From assembly GCA_002478865.1 (NCBI GenBank), contig DLJZ01000027.1, positions 1 through 64,000 on the forward strand: a stretch of 64,000 bases of DNA, written 5' to 3'. Numbering within the stretch: the first letter of the stretch is position 1; each line of letters begins with the position of its first letter. A program made the translations under genes and the position numbers. Below the pieces are notes generated by a model. That model saw only the letters and a list, made by a program, of their open reading frames with translations, was not told the DNA's origin and made no database searches. The stretch comes from Hungatella sp. UBA7603 (GTDB lineage: Bacteria > Bacillota > Clostridia > Lachnospirales > Lachnospiraceae). This document shows positions 23,711-32,082 of this stretch, piece by piece.

Positions 23711-23784
23711 AGTATACTCATATGGTAGGTTGAACCGCTAATACGAAAAAACAATAGCCTGTTATAGTTTCTTTCTATGGTTAT
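23711..23784 (-). promoter_or_regulatory. promoter and LysR-type dyad of the metB-like operon
   Basis: Minus-strand -10 TATACT (23711-23716) with a poor -35. A dyad GTTATAG-N7-CTATGGT (23761-23781) is centred about 66 bp upstream of the expected start. The left arm is the same as in the metY dyad. Confidence 0.45.
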
Positions 23785-23792
23785 TGAATCTA

Positions 23793-24701
23793 TTACAATA
23801 GCTGCGCTTCATACTTCTTAAGCTCATCAATGTATTTCTTTCCCAGTATGCTTAAAGGCATCTTTTTCTTTTTAATATACCCAATTCTCATCTTATCCGT
23901 AGTGTCCAGTGGAATGGCTCTATATTCCCCTCCATTAAGATCCTCACAGATAATACCACAGCACAGAGTATAACCATTTAATCCTACCATAAGATTTAAT
24001 AAAGTCGCCCTGTCATCTGCTTTTATAATCTGCTTGTATTCATAGGTGCTAAATACTTCTTCCGCTAAGTAAAATGAATTGTTATTTCCCTGTTCAAAGG
24101 AAAGGCATGGATAATTTTTAAGATCCTCAAATCCAATTTTCTCCTGACCCGCAAGAGGATTCCCTTTCCAAAGGTATACATAGATTCCGCAATGGAACAA
24201 ATCGATAAACTCCAAATCATTATCCAAAAGTAGCTTTTCCATGGCTTTTTGGTTAAACTCATTTAAATAAAGAATTCCCACTTCACTCTTTTGGTTTTTA
24301 ACATTTAATATGACTTCATAGGTTTTCGTTTCATGGACAGCAAATTCATAATCATCCATCCCAAATTCCTTTGCCATATGGATGAAGGCTTGAACTGCAA
24401 AGGTATAATGTTGCATGGATACACTAAATTTCTTTTTTGATTTTTCTTTTTTTACAAACCGCTCTTCCATCTGCCTGTATTGCTCTAGCATCTGCCTTGC
24501 ATACCCTAAGAATTCTTCTCCTTCTGAGGTAATGACGATTCCCCGGTTGGAACGAATAAATATGGTCAGACCGATCTCCTCCTCCAAATCTCTTATGGTA
24601 CTGGACAGACTTGGCTGAGTAATGAACAATTCAGCAGCGGCTTTGTTCATGGACTTCTGGCTTGCAATGCATACTGCATACCGCAATTGCTGTAACGTCA
24701 T
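23793..24701 (-). CDS. LysR family regulator of sulfur amino acid genes
   Basis: A 302-aa LysR-type regulator. The N-terminal winged helix (1-60) has MTLQQLRYAVCIASQKSMNK and LFITQPSLSSTIRDLEEEIG, closely following the CysB/YwfK type. The co-inducer-binding domain covers about 90-295. It is flanked on both sides by Cys/Met enzymes and is the only regulator in the region. Dyads at about -65 of the metB-like, metY and GST operon promoters are its likely sites, with O-acetylserine or a related metabolite as possible co-inducer. This is inferred. The ATG follows AAAGGAGG. Confidence 0.88.
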   Translation of the reverse strand: MTLQQLRYAVCIASQKSMNKAAAELFITQPSLSSTIRDLEEEIGLTIFIRSNRGIVITSEGEEFLGYARQMLEQYRQMEERFVKKEKSKKKFSVSMQHYTFAVQAFIHMAKEFGMDDYEFAVHETKTYEVILNVKNQKSEVGILYLNEFNQKAMEKLLLDNDLEFIDLFHCGIYVYLWKGNPLAGQEKIGFEDLKNYPCLSFEQGNNNSFYLAEEVFSTYEYKQIIKADDRATLLNLMVGLNGYTLCCGIICEDLNGGEYRAIPLDTTDKMRIGYIKKKKMPLSILGKKYIDELKKYEAQLL

Positions 24702-24729
24702 AGTTCCTCCTTTCCTAACACGCGCTCAA

Positions 24730-24757
24730 CAGGCTGCCATATGGAAATGGCAGCCTG
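24730..24757. other. 11-bp stem hairpin between metY and lysR
   Basis: CAGGCTGCCAT (24730-24740) pairs with ATGGCAGCCTG (24747-24757). It lacks a U-tract on the minus strand, so it may be a weak terminator or processing site after metY. Confidence 0.4.
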
Positions 24758-24774
24758 CGTACGGTTATGTAATC

Positions 24775-26082
24775 TTATTCCACTGCTTTAAAAGCTTCTG
24801 CTAAATCTTCAATGATATCCTCTGCATGCTCCGTACCAATGGAAAGACGAATGGTATTTGGCTTGATTCCAGATCCCAAAAGTTCCTCTTCTGTCATCTG
24901 AGAATGTGTGGTGGAAGCCGGGTGAATAACCAGAGACTTCACATCAGCTACATTTGCCAAAAGGGAAAACAGCTCCAACTGGTCGATGAAGTCTTTCGCT
25001 TTCTTATCATCCCCCTTGATTTCGAAGGTAAAGATAGAACCACCTCCATTAGGGAAATACTTACGGTAAAGTTCCTGCTGCTCCTGATCCTCTGAGATAG
25101 ATGGGTGATGCACGGTTTCCACCTGAGGATGACCTTTTAAGAAATCTACTACTTTAATGGTATTCTCCACATGCCGCTCTACTCTTAATGATAAGGTCTC
25201 AAGTCCCTGTAAGAATATGAAGGAATGGATTGGGGAAATGGAAGCCCCTGTATCACGAAGTAAAATAGCGCGAATCTTTGTAATGTATGCTGCCGCTCCT
25301 GCTGCCTTTGTAAAGCATATTCCATGATAGCTTGGATTAGGCTCTGTGAGGGTTGCGAACTTACCGGATGCTTCCCAGTCAAATTTTCCGCTGTCAATGA
25401 TCACACCGCCAATGGAAGTTCCGTGACCGCCAATGAATTTGGTTGCAGAATGAACTACTACATCAGCACCGTATTCAATCGGCCTTACGAGATAAGGGGT
25501 TGCAAATGTATTATCCACGATTAATGGGATTTTATGTGCATGGGCGATATGAGCGATTTTCTCTATATCTACTACATCAGAGTTGGGGTTTCCCAGTGTC
25601 TCAATGAAAATAAGCTTGGTATTTTCCAAAACCGCATTGTCTAATGCTTCATAATCAAAAGGATCTACAAATGACGTCTCAATTCCGTACTCTGGAAGTG
25701 TGTGGGCCAATAGATTATAGGTGCCACCGTAAATGTTCTTAGCCGCTACGATATGATCTCCATTTTTCGCTATATTCTCAACGGAATATGCAACGGCTGC
25801 TGCTCCAGATGCAACGGCAAGTGCTGCTGCTCCGCCTTCCAGTGCCGCAATTCTGCGTTCGAATACATCCTGAGTTGGATTGGTAAGTCTTCCGTAGATA
25901 TTGCCTGCGTCTGTTAAATTAAATCTTGCTGCTGCATGTTCACTGTTATGGAATACATAAGAGGATGTCTGGTAAATAGGGACTGCTCTGGCATCAGTAA
26001 CAGAATCTGCCTGTTCCTGACCAACGTGTAACTGTAACGTCTCAAACTTAAATTCTCTATCTGCTCTATTCTTCTTTGCCAT
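24775..26082 (-). CDS. metY: O-acetylhomoserine sulfhydrylase
   Basis: A 435-aa PLP enzyme forming homocysteine from O-acetylhomoserine and sulfide. The length is that of MetY rather than MetB. TLQLHVGQEQADSVTDARAVPIYQTSSYVF at the N-terminus is split here only for description; key features are GRLTNPTQDVFE, ASGAAAVAYS, DNTFATPYL and the PLP lysine in VVHSATKFIGGHGTS. The C-terminus carries IHPASTTHSQM and IRLSIGTEH. Single-gene unit with a promoter at 26136-26165 and a LysR-type dyad at 26185-26205. The start follows CAGGAGG. Confidence 0.93.
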   Translation of the reverse strand: MAKKNRADREFKFETLQLHVGQEQADSVTDARAVPIYQTSSYVFHNSEHAAARFNLTDAGNIYGRLTNPTQDVFERRIAALEGGAAALAVASGAAAVAYSVENIAKNGDHIVAAKNIYGGTYNLLAHTLPEYGIETSFVDPFDYEALDNAVLENTKLIFIETLGNPNSDVVDIEKIAHIAHAHKIPLIVDNTFATPYLVRPIEYGADVVVHSATKFIGGHGTSIGGVIIDSGKFDWEASGKFATLTEPNPSYHGICFTKAAGAAAYITKIRAILLRDTGASISPIHSFIFLQGLETLSLRVERHVENTIKVVDFLKGHPQVETVHHPSISEDQEQQELYRKYFPNGGGSIFTFEIKGDDKKAKDFIDQLELFSLLANVADVKSLVIHPASTTHSQMTEEELLGSGIKPNTIRLSIGTEHAEDIIEDLAEAFKAVE

Positions 26083-26135
26083 GGAAATTCCTCCTGTTTT
26101 TTATCTTCTCTGATTTAAATTTCTTTCTTGATCGT

Positions 26136-26165
26136 ATTATACCTTGTTTGAGGCTTACGGTATAA
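26136..26165 (-). promoter_or_regulatory. promoter of metY
   Basis: Minus strand: TTATAC (26160-26165), 18-bp spacer, TATAAT (26136-26141). The same -35 and spacing occur at the GST operon promoter. Confidence 0.65.
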
Positions 26166-26184
26166 TATGTATTACTACTATCTG

Positions 26185-26205
26185 GTTATAAGTAAAACCT
26201 ATAAC
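26185..26205. promoter_or_regulatory. LysR-type dyad of metY
   Basis: A 21-bp imperfect palindrome with arms GTTATA and TATAAC separated by 9 bp, centred about 66 bp upstream of the expected transcription start, the classical LysR recognition position. Confidence 0.6.
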
Positions 26206-26357
26206 AAACTACGGAATCTGGTTTTTCATCCCCTCTTATTTCTTTATTATACAATACTCTCTACCGGCTTACACTATTTTTTTCTTCCCTTGCTTATCCA
26301 TCATATATAAAGCATATTTGAATATACATATACAAAAATGCAAAAGGATAACAGCCC

Positions 26358-27116
26358 ATGAACGAACATTACCCATTTGTGAATCCTCCGCTTCCATACG
26401 CCTATGACGCTCTGGAGCCTTATATTGACACACAAACCATGTATCTTCATCATGATAGGCATTTACAGCGGTATGTGGTTGAGCTCAACACAATTTTAAG
26501 AGATCAACCGGAGCTGCAGAATTTATCACTGCCAGAGCTGATATCTGACCCGGAAAGCCTTCCAGAAGACGTACGCCAGGGCATTATCAATTATGGAGGA
26601 GGCGTTTACAATCATATCCTCTATTTTAACGGCATGACTAATTCGCAGACCCGTGCTGAAGCTGAAGCTCTCTTTCCTGCCATCGTACGGGATTTTGGAT
26701 CTCTAGAAGAATTCTTTAATGAATATAAAAGAAAAGCCTTGTCCGTATTCGGATCTGGATTTGCTTGGCTCGTGTTGGCTCCCGATGGAACACTTGAAAT
26801 CGTTACCACCCGGAACCAAGATACCCCTATCGCGGATGGATTCTGCATTGTGACTGGCATGGATGTCTGGGAGCATGCATACTATTTGAAACGCTTTAAT
26901 GACCGTGCTGCATACATAGAGGATTGGTTTCATGTCGTCAACTGGGAAGTAGCAAACGAGCTTTATAAACAGTGTATGAATAATCTTGAAAGTCAACGGG
27001 AAAACGCCCCCTCTACACCTCCAAACACATTAGGCGCTCCAACCGCAGAACAGGAACCCGTCCCCGCACCAGAGACTTATACCGGGCCTGGTTCAGGACT
27101 TGATGAACTCCCTTAA
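26358..27116 (+). CDS. Fe/Mn superoxide dismutase with Pro-rich tail
   Basis: A 252-aa member of the Fe/Mn SOD family. Aligning with E. coli SodB, the four metal ligands are His31 (YLHHDRH), His86 (VYNHILYFNG), Asp169 and His173 (GMDVWEHAYY), all present. The N-terminal LPYAYDALEPYID matches too. It would dismutate superoxide in the cytoplasm. The usual GGKR/second-shell region reads GSGFAWLVL. The last ~35 residues are Pro/Glu-rich and absent from typical SODs of about 200 aa. Low conservation around GGGVYNH raises some doubt about activity. It is a plus-strand single gene; the ribosome site AAAGGATA is modest. Confidence 0.85.
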   Translation: MNEHYPFVNPPLPYAYDALEPYIDTQTMYLHHDRHLQRYVVELNTILRDQPELQNLSLPELISDPESLPEDVRQGIINYGGGVYNHILYFNGMTNSQTRAEAEALFPAIVRDFGSLEEFFNEYKRKALSVFGSGFAWLVLAPDGTLEIVTTRNQDTPIADGFCIVTGMDVWEHAYYLKRFNDRAAYIEDWFHVVNWEVANELYKQCMNNLESQRENAPSTPPNTLGAPTAEQEPVPAPETYTGPGSGLDELP

Positions 27117-27340
27117 ATGGCAAACAATCATTCGTTCCACTGTTTTATCCTTTTGCATATTGGTAAGAAATACGGAGCCGGTTCCACGGTTCCTTTTCTT
27201 TTTTTATAGCGATGAAACAATTTTATAACAAAAAATGTATGAATATATATCTTGTTTTTGCTCCATAATTTTACTGGATTGTATTACTTATCAATTGATT
27301 TTATGATAGAATTAGATATTATAATTGGAAGGGAGATACT

Positions 27341-27517
27341 ATGAATAATTTTATTAACAACGAATGGAGCCCTCTTGAAAAGAAGCTCATGATATCTACT
27401 TTTTTCTTGTTAGGAGTGGTAATTGGTTTTGGATTTTCTCCCATTAAAAAAGGGATTTACTGCGGTAATAACAATGGAGCGACTAGATTTATAAAAAAAG
27501 AGGAAAAAGATCAATAG
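27341..27517 (+). CDS. 58-aa small membrane protein, unknown function
   Basis: A 58-codon ORF, below usual length cut-offs. AAGGGAG lies 7 nt before the ATG, and TTGATT with TATAAT (19-bp spacing) lies just upstream. One hydrophobic segment (about 18-33, MISTFFLLGVVIGFGF) is followed by a Lys-rich cytoplasmic-type tail with one Cys. A strong terminator follows 19 bp after the stop. It is not recognised. The region around it is AT-rich. Confidence 0.55.
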   Translation: MNNFINNEWSPLEKKLMISTFFLLGVVIGFGFSPIKKGIYCGNNNGATRFIKKEEKDQ

Positions 27518-27535
27518 TATGAGGGTTACTTTATG

Positions 27536-27583
27536 AAAGGATCTTCTCTAATGAAATATAGATTCATTGGAGAAGATCCTTTT
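27536..27583. terminator. 20-bp stem bidirectional terminator
   Basis: Arms 27536-27555 and 27563-27582 pair with one G-U, followed by TTTG on the plus strand. It separates the 58-aa gene from the convergent 79-aa gene, whose last codons fall in the stem. Confidence 0.8.
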
Positions 27584-27803
27584 GTTTGTTATAATAGTAT
27601 TCTTTCATCAACATAAGATCATTCCGATATTTCTCAACCTCCATGGCACATACCCTAGACCATAAAAGCCGATCTATTGAAATGATAAATACTTCATCTT
27701 CTTCCATTGCCGTGCCCCCAATTAAGATGGGTTTCACAGAAAAATGTAATTTACTTTCATATAAGCTTTCTTGAAATCTTGTTATAACCTCATTCATAGA
27801 CAA
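27564..27803 (-). CDS. hypothetical protein, 79 aa
   Basis: A small soluble protein with no recognised domain. The C-terminal third is helical and charged (EVEKYRNDLMLMKEYYYNKQ). A GGGGGAAT ribosome-site-like sequence lies before the ATG. It lies in the AT-rich patch between SOD and the PH-domain gene. Function cannot be stated. Confidence 0.5.
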   Translation of the reverse strand: MSMNEVITRFQESLYESKLHFSVKPILIGGTAMEEDEVFIISIDRLLWSRVCAMEVEKYRNDLMLMKEYYYNKQKDLLQ

Positions 27804-28044
27804 TTCCCCCGTTTCATAAATGAATTTGAGACTTAAATCCTTATAACTTGGTAGAATTAATTATATATCAAACAGTTACAGGAAGCTATAAGGATGATTA
27901 GTTTATTAATTTATAAAAATGCCTTTTCCATTTTATGCTCTTCCATCATAAATATTTTATGATATTGTAAATACATCTTACTCAAACAAAAACTGCATCA
28001 GCCGTTAAAAGTTAATGCACTATGCAATAATATACTGTATACTA

Positions 28045-28191
28045 CGTTTAAAAGATGTTGATACACTTGCAAAGGAGACTAAAAGAGTTAATCCTGCGTA
28101 GGTATCTGGTCAAGAAGTTACAATGTTCAATGATGATTCCATTCTTAAAATGGAACATAATCGCTGCAATATTGATAAAAGATTAAAATAG
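28045..28191 (+). pseudogene. possible gene remnant
   Basis: One frame reads through about 48 residue codons with a single in-frame TAG after DTLAKETKRVNPA. The part after it (VSGQEVTMFNDDSILKMEH) looks protein-like, but there is no start with a ribosome site. It may be a decayed gene end, or chance. The rest of 27804-28235 is AT-rich sequence where I see no other feature beyond the PH-gene ribosome site. Confidence 0.25.
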
Positions 28192-28235
28192 CCTATGGCT
28201 TATTAATATAAAAACGAAAGAAAGAAGGAATTAGT

Positions 28236-28679
28236 ATGGCTTTTGGGATGAAAAATATTTTACAAGGCGGTTTTGCTGGAAACTACAGTGAAGTATCTGT
28301 TGAAGAACTAAACAAAGAATTTGGTATGTATTTAATGGACGGCGAATCTATTACTATGGGATTTAAACTTGTTCGTGATGCTCTTATTTTTACAGATAAA
28401 AGATTAATTATGACCGATAAACAAGGTGCTACCGGAACAAAAATGAGTGTTACATCTATAAATTTATTTACAATTATAGATGTAAGAATGGAGACATCTG
28501 GCTTTGGGTTTGATGATAGCGAATTAACATTTACATATATTAGGACGCCTGAACTTAAAGGTCACCATGTGGAATACGCTTCACATAAATTGGAATTTCC
28601 TAAGAAATATAATGTTCAGTCTTTGTATAAAATTCTACAAGAGTTGGCTTATGAAAATTGTCTCAAAATAAATAATTGA
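28236..28679 (+). CDS. bacterial PH-domain protein
   Basis: A 147-aa protein matching the bacterial pleckstrin-homology-like family (bPH, the YvbH/DUF1696 kind). The core LVRDALIFTDKRLIMTDKQG and an alternation of beta strands ending in an amphipathic helix (NVQSLYKILQELAYENC) are typical. No membrane segment is seen. Such proteins can form ring oligomers, and roles in stress or signalling are suggested but not settled. It is a plus-strand single gene with an AAGAAGGAA ribosome site and a terminator 25 bp downstream. Confidence 0.8.
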   Translation: MAFGMKNILQGGFAGNYSEVSVEELNKEFGMYLMDGESITMGFKLVRDALIFTDKRLIMTDKQGATGTKMSVTSINLFTIIDVRMETSGFGFDDSELTFTYIRTPELKGHHVEYASHKLEFPKKYNVQSLYKILQELAYENCLKINN

Positions 28680-28703
28680 TAATAAAATAAAACTAATTTA
28701 CGT

Positions 28704-28737
28704 AAAGAGAGGAGCCACAAATGTGGACTCCTCTTTT
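28704..28737 (+). terminator. terminator of the PH-domain gene
   Basis: AAAGAGAGGAGCCACA pairs with TGTGGACTCCTCTTTT with one bulged A and a 2-nt loop, ending in T4. Confidence 0.75.
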
Positions 28738-28780
28738 CTCTACATAATAGCTTTATTCCTTATAAAATAAAGGTTTTTTC

Positions 28781-29791
28781 TTAGAACTTTCCTGCGTTAG
28801 CACTTTCCTCGATCCCTACTGCTACGGCCACGGTGGCTCCAACCATAGGGTTGTTACCCATACCAATCAGACCCATCATTTCAACGTGAGCTGGTACGGA
28901 AGAAGAACCTGCGAACTGAGCGTCAGAGTGCATACGTCCCATAGTATCTGTCATACCATAAGAAGCTGGGCCTGCACCCATGTTATCTGGGTGAAGAGTA
29001 CGTCCTGTACCACCACCGGAAGCTACGGAGAAGTACTTTTTACCCTTCTCGTTGCATTCCTTTTTATAGGTACCTGCTACTGGATGCTGGAATCTGGTTG
29101 GGTTTGTAGAGTTACCTGTAATAGAAACGTCTACACCCTCTTTCCACATGATTGCAACACCTTCGGTTACATCATTTGCTCCATAGCAGTTTACTTTTGC
29201 TCTTAAGCCTTCGGAATAAGATTTTTTGAAAAGTTCTTTTACTTCGCCCGTGTAATAATCCATCTCTGTTTCAACATAAGTAAATCCGTTGATTCTGGAG
29301 ATGATCTGAGCAGCATCTTTACCTAAACCATTTAAGATAACTCTTAATGGTTTCTGACGAACTTTGTTTGCCTTTTCAGCGATACCGATTGCACCCTCTG
29401 CTGCTGCAAAGGATTCATGACCTGCAAGGAAACAGAAACAATCAGTTCCTTCTTCTAAAAGCATCTTTCCTAAGTTACCATGTCCGATACCAACATTACG
29501 CTGATCGGCTACAGAACCTGGGATACAGAAAGCCTGAAGACCTTCACCGATGGCTGCTGATGCGTCTGCTGCTTTTCTACAACCTTTTTTAATTGCAATT
29601 GCAGCACCAACTATGTATGCCCAGCACGCATTTTCAAAACAAATCGGCTGAATTTTCTTTACCTGCTCATATACATCAAGACCTGCATCTTTTGTGATCT
29701 TCTCTGCTTCTTCAATAGATGCAATTCCGTAGCTATTTAATACAGAATTGATTTTGTCAATTCTTCTCTCATATGATTCAAATAATGCCAT
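28781..29791 (-). CDS. GGGtGRT protein
   Basis: A 336-aa soluble protein of the family named for its motif, here SVASGGGTGRTLHPDN (about 255-270). Other conserved-looking segments are IGHGNLGKMLLEEGTDCFCFLAGHESFAAAEGAIG and GMTDTMGRMHSDAQFAGSSSVPAHVEMMGL. No enzymatic function is established that I know of. It follows the NifU-like scaffold gene by 49 bp and forms a two-gene unit with it, a pairing found across clostridia. That suggests a role in metal or Fe-S handling, which is inference. The ATG has AAGGAGG. Confidence 0.85.
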   Translation of the reverse strand: MALFESYERRIDKINSVLNSYGIASIEEAEKITKDAGLDVYEQVKKIQPICFENACWAYIVGAAIAIKKGCRKAADASAAIGEGLQAFCIPGSVADQRNVGIGHGNLGKMLLEEGTDCFCFLAGHESFAAAEGAIGIAEKANKVRQKPLRVILNGLGKDAAQIISRINGFTYVETEMDYYTGEVKELFKKSYSEGLRAKVNCYGANDVTEGVAIMWKEGVDVSITGNSTNPTRFQHPVAGTYKKECNEKGKKYFSVASGGGTGRTLHPDNMGAGPASYGMTDTMGRMHSDAQFAGSSSVPAHVEMMGLIGMGNNPMVGATVAVAVGIEESANAGKF

Positions 29792-29840
29792 TACCTTGTC
29801 CTCCTTATTATTGGCTAATGTCTACCTTCTAACCAGCCGA

Positions 29841-30533
29841 TTATTCATGTCTTGGGTCAATGATCTTAACAGCATCTGCAACACGGCCATACTGTCCTTT
29901 TGATTTTTCCCAAGCTGTATTCGGATCGTCACCCTTTTTAATGAAATCTGTCATCTTACCAAGGCTTACGAACTGATAGCCAATAATCTGATTCTCCTCA
30001 TCAAGAGCAATACCAGTTACATAACCTTCTGCCATCTCTAAATAACGAGGACCTTTCTTTAAGGTTCCGTACATCGTTCCGACCTGTGAACGAAGTCCTT
30101 TTCCTAAGTCTTCCAAGCCCGCACCTATTGGAAGACCGTCTTCTGAAAATGCACTCTGAGTTCTTCCATAAGCAATCTGTAAGAATAACTCTCTCATGGC
30201 TGTGTTGATTGCATCACAAACAAGATCTGTATTTAATGCTTCTAAAACAGTTAAACCTGGCAGAATCTCTGCTGCCATAGCAGCGGAATGAGTCATGCCG
30301 GTACAACCGATAGTTTCTACTAATGCTTCCTGAACAATTCCTTCTTTTACGTTAAGTGTCAACTTGCATGCACCCTGCTGAGGAGCACACCAGCCAACGC
30401 CATGTGTTAAACCGGAGATATCTTTAACTTCTTTAGATTTTACCCATTTTGCTTCTTCTGGGATTGGAGCCGCGCCGTGGTGAACGCCCTGTGCTACTAC
30501 GCACATCTCTTCTACTTCCTGTGAATAAATCAT
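29841..30533 (-). CDS. NifU/IscU-like iron-sulfur scaffold protein
   Basis: A 230-aa protein with an IscU/NifU-N-like domain: GWCAPQQGACKLTL (Cys about 49 and 55), ETIGCTGMTHSAAMAAEILPG (Cys about 76) and CDAINTAMRELF (Cys about 105), giving the spaced cysteines expected of a scaffold. A C-terminal extension of about 100 residues is unlike classical NifU. It is probably the first gene of a pair with the GGGtGRT protein, and no iscS or suf genes are nearby. It may assemble or donate a cluster to its partner. The start follows AAAGGAG. Confidence 0.8.
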   Translation of the reverse strand: MIYSQEVEEMCVVAQGVHHGAAPIPEEAKWVKSKEVKDISGLTHGVGWCAPQQGACKLTLNVKEGIVQEALVETIGCTGMTHSAAMAAEILPGLTVLEALNTDLVCDAINTAMRELFLQIAYGRTQSAFSEDGLPIGAGLEDLGKGLRSQVGTMYGTLKKGPRYLEMAEGYVTGIALDEENQIIGYQFVSLGKMTDFIKKGDDPNTAWEKSKGQYGRVADAVKIIDPRHE

Positions 30534-30650
30534 GTTAAAACTCCTTTCAAATAAGTAATAATTGTGAAAAGTACTTTGTTAAATATATCACATCATACTT
30601 GATTACATTTTCTCATATTCTGTCGAATTCCGCAAGTGTTTTTTAATTTA

Positions 30651-30692
30651 TACAAAAGAAGGAAGGCCAAAATCCTAAGATTTCAACCTTCC
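30651..30692 (-). terminator. terminator of the NlpC/P60 gene
   Basis: A 14-bp stem with internal mismatches (30661-30674 with 30679-30692) is followed on the minus strand by CUUCUUUUGU. Confidence 0.6.
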
Positions 30693-30714
30693 AGCTCTTT
30701 ACTACTTATGTAAA

Positions 30715-31965
30715 TTATACAATTCGTCTTACGGATAAAATGGTGCGGTAAGTAGCCGTACCTACCTTAATTCCCGTCCTTGGAGAACTTGCATGAACAA
30801 TTTGTCCATTACCAATATAAATAGCAATATGGCCTGCATAACAGATCAAATCTCCTGGCTGGGCATCCGCATAGGATACCTCGCGACCAGCAGAACGCTG
30901 CTCCGTAGAACTTCTTGGCAAGGAGTACCCAAACTTTCGATAAACTTGCTGGGTGAACCCAGAGCAGTCAGCTCCATTCGTTAAGCTTGTACCACCAAAA
31001 ACATATGGATTTCCAAGAAATTGAAGACCATAATCGGCTACAGATCGACCCTGGGCGCTACCGCCGCTGCTTTTCGCTGCAGTGGGACCAGAATAGGAAT
31101 TATTAACGTTTGAAGACTTGCCAGTTGTACTTTTCGCAGCGCTCTTTTTTGCTGCTTCCTGCGCTTTCTTCTTAGCTTCCTCTGCCACCCGCTTTCTGGT
31201 TTCTTCTTCTTTGGCTTTTCGGATCTCTTCATTCTTCTTTTCAATGGTCTTAGCATAAGTAGCTGCTTCCTGCTTCGCTAAGGCAAGCTGGCCATCAAAG
31301 TTTGAAACTTCCTTTTTCTTTTTGCTGATCAAAGTTTCAAGCTGTCCCTGCTGATCCTTGTATTCCAGCTTCATACCTTCCATCTCAGCCTTATCTTCTT
31401 CTAAGTCTTCCTTATAATCTGCAACCTTTTGCTTTGTTTCATGAAACGTCTCAAGCATCTTTCGATCATAATTATAAATGCCTTCTACATACTCAGCCTT
31501 ATTAAGAAGGTCTGACATATTCTTTACTTGAAGAAATATATCCAAATACTCCGTATCACCCTTTTCATACATATACTGGATTCTCTTTTTCATTGCGGAG
31601 TACTGCTTTTCTTCCTCTTTCTTCGCCTCCTGATAATCAATTTCGGCCTGTTTAATCTCGGCTTCTTTGTTTGTCATATCATTTTCCAGCACTTTAATAT
31701 CAGATAAAAGTTCTATAAGGTTAGAAGTAAGTTTTGAGACCTGGCTCTGCGCGGCACTTTTCTTTCCTTCCGCATCTTTGGCTTTTTGTTTGGCCTCTTC
31801 CATATTCTTTTGTGCTTCCTGCTTTTCTTTTTCTGCCTTAGTAAGGGCGAAAGCCGGAACTGTCTGGCTCAAAACCAAGATACCTATGAGTGTACTTAAA
31901 CAATACTTACGAAGTACTTTGGCACTTTTTTCACTGAAATTAATGAGTTTTTTTCGTTTCATCAT
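30715..31965 (-). CDS. secreted NlpC/P60 peptidoglycan endopeptidase with coiled coil
   Basis: A 416-aa secreted cell-wall hydrolase. The signal peptide (to about 41, VPAFA) is followed by a long coiled coil (about 42-270, heptads rich in Lys/Glu), a Ser-rich linker, then the NlpC/P60 domain (about 305-416). The catalytic Cys lies in NGADCSGFTQQVYR, the His in AGHIAIYIG and the third polar residue in IVHASS. It cleaves D-Glu to diamino-acid stem-peptide bonds. The layout matches PcsB/CwlO-type hydrolases, which are often controlled by FtsEX through the coiled coil. No ftsEX is in the window. Confidence 0.92.
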   Translation of the reverse strand: MMKRKKLINFSEKSAKVLRKYCLSTLIGILVLSQTVPAFALTKAEKEKQEAQKNMEEAKQKAKDAEGKKSAAQSQVSKLTSNLIELLSDIKVLENDMTNKEAEIKQAEIDYQEAKKEEEKQYSAMKKRIQYMYEKGDTEYLDIFLQVKNMSDLLNKAEYVEGIYNYDRKMLETFHETKQKVADYKEDLEEDKAEMEGMKLEYKDQQGQLETLISKKKKEVSNFDGQLALAKQEAATYAKTIEKKNEEIRKAKEEETRKRVAEEAKKKAQEAAKKSAAKSTTGKSSNVNNSYSGPTAAKSSGGSAQGRSVADYGLQFLGNPYVFGGTSLTNGADCSGFTQQVYRKFGYSLPRSSTEQRSAGREVSYADAQPGDLICYAGHIAIYIGNGQIVHASSPRTGIKVGTATYRTILSVRRIV

Positions 31966-32082
31966 CCGTTCCCTTTTACCATATTTTCTATTATATATGT
32001 TAACTTAAAACAGGGGTAAAATTCAAGTGCAAAATTATTAATTTTTTAATTTATTGTGATAAATCTTTATCATTTTACTTTT

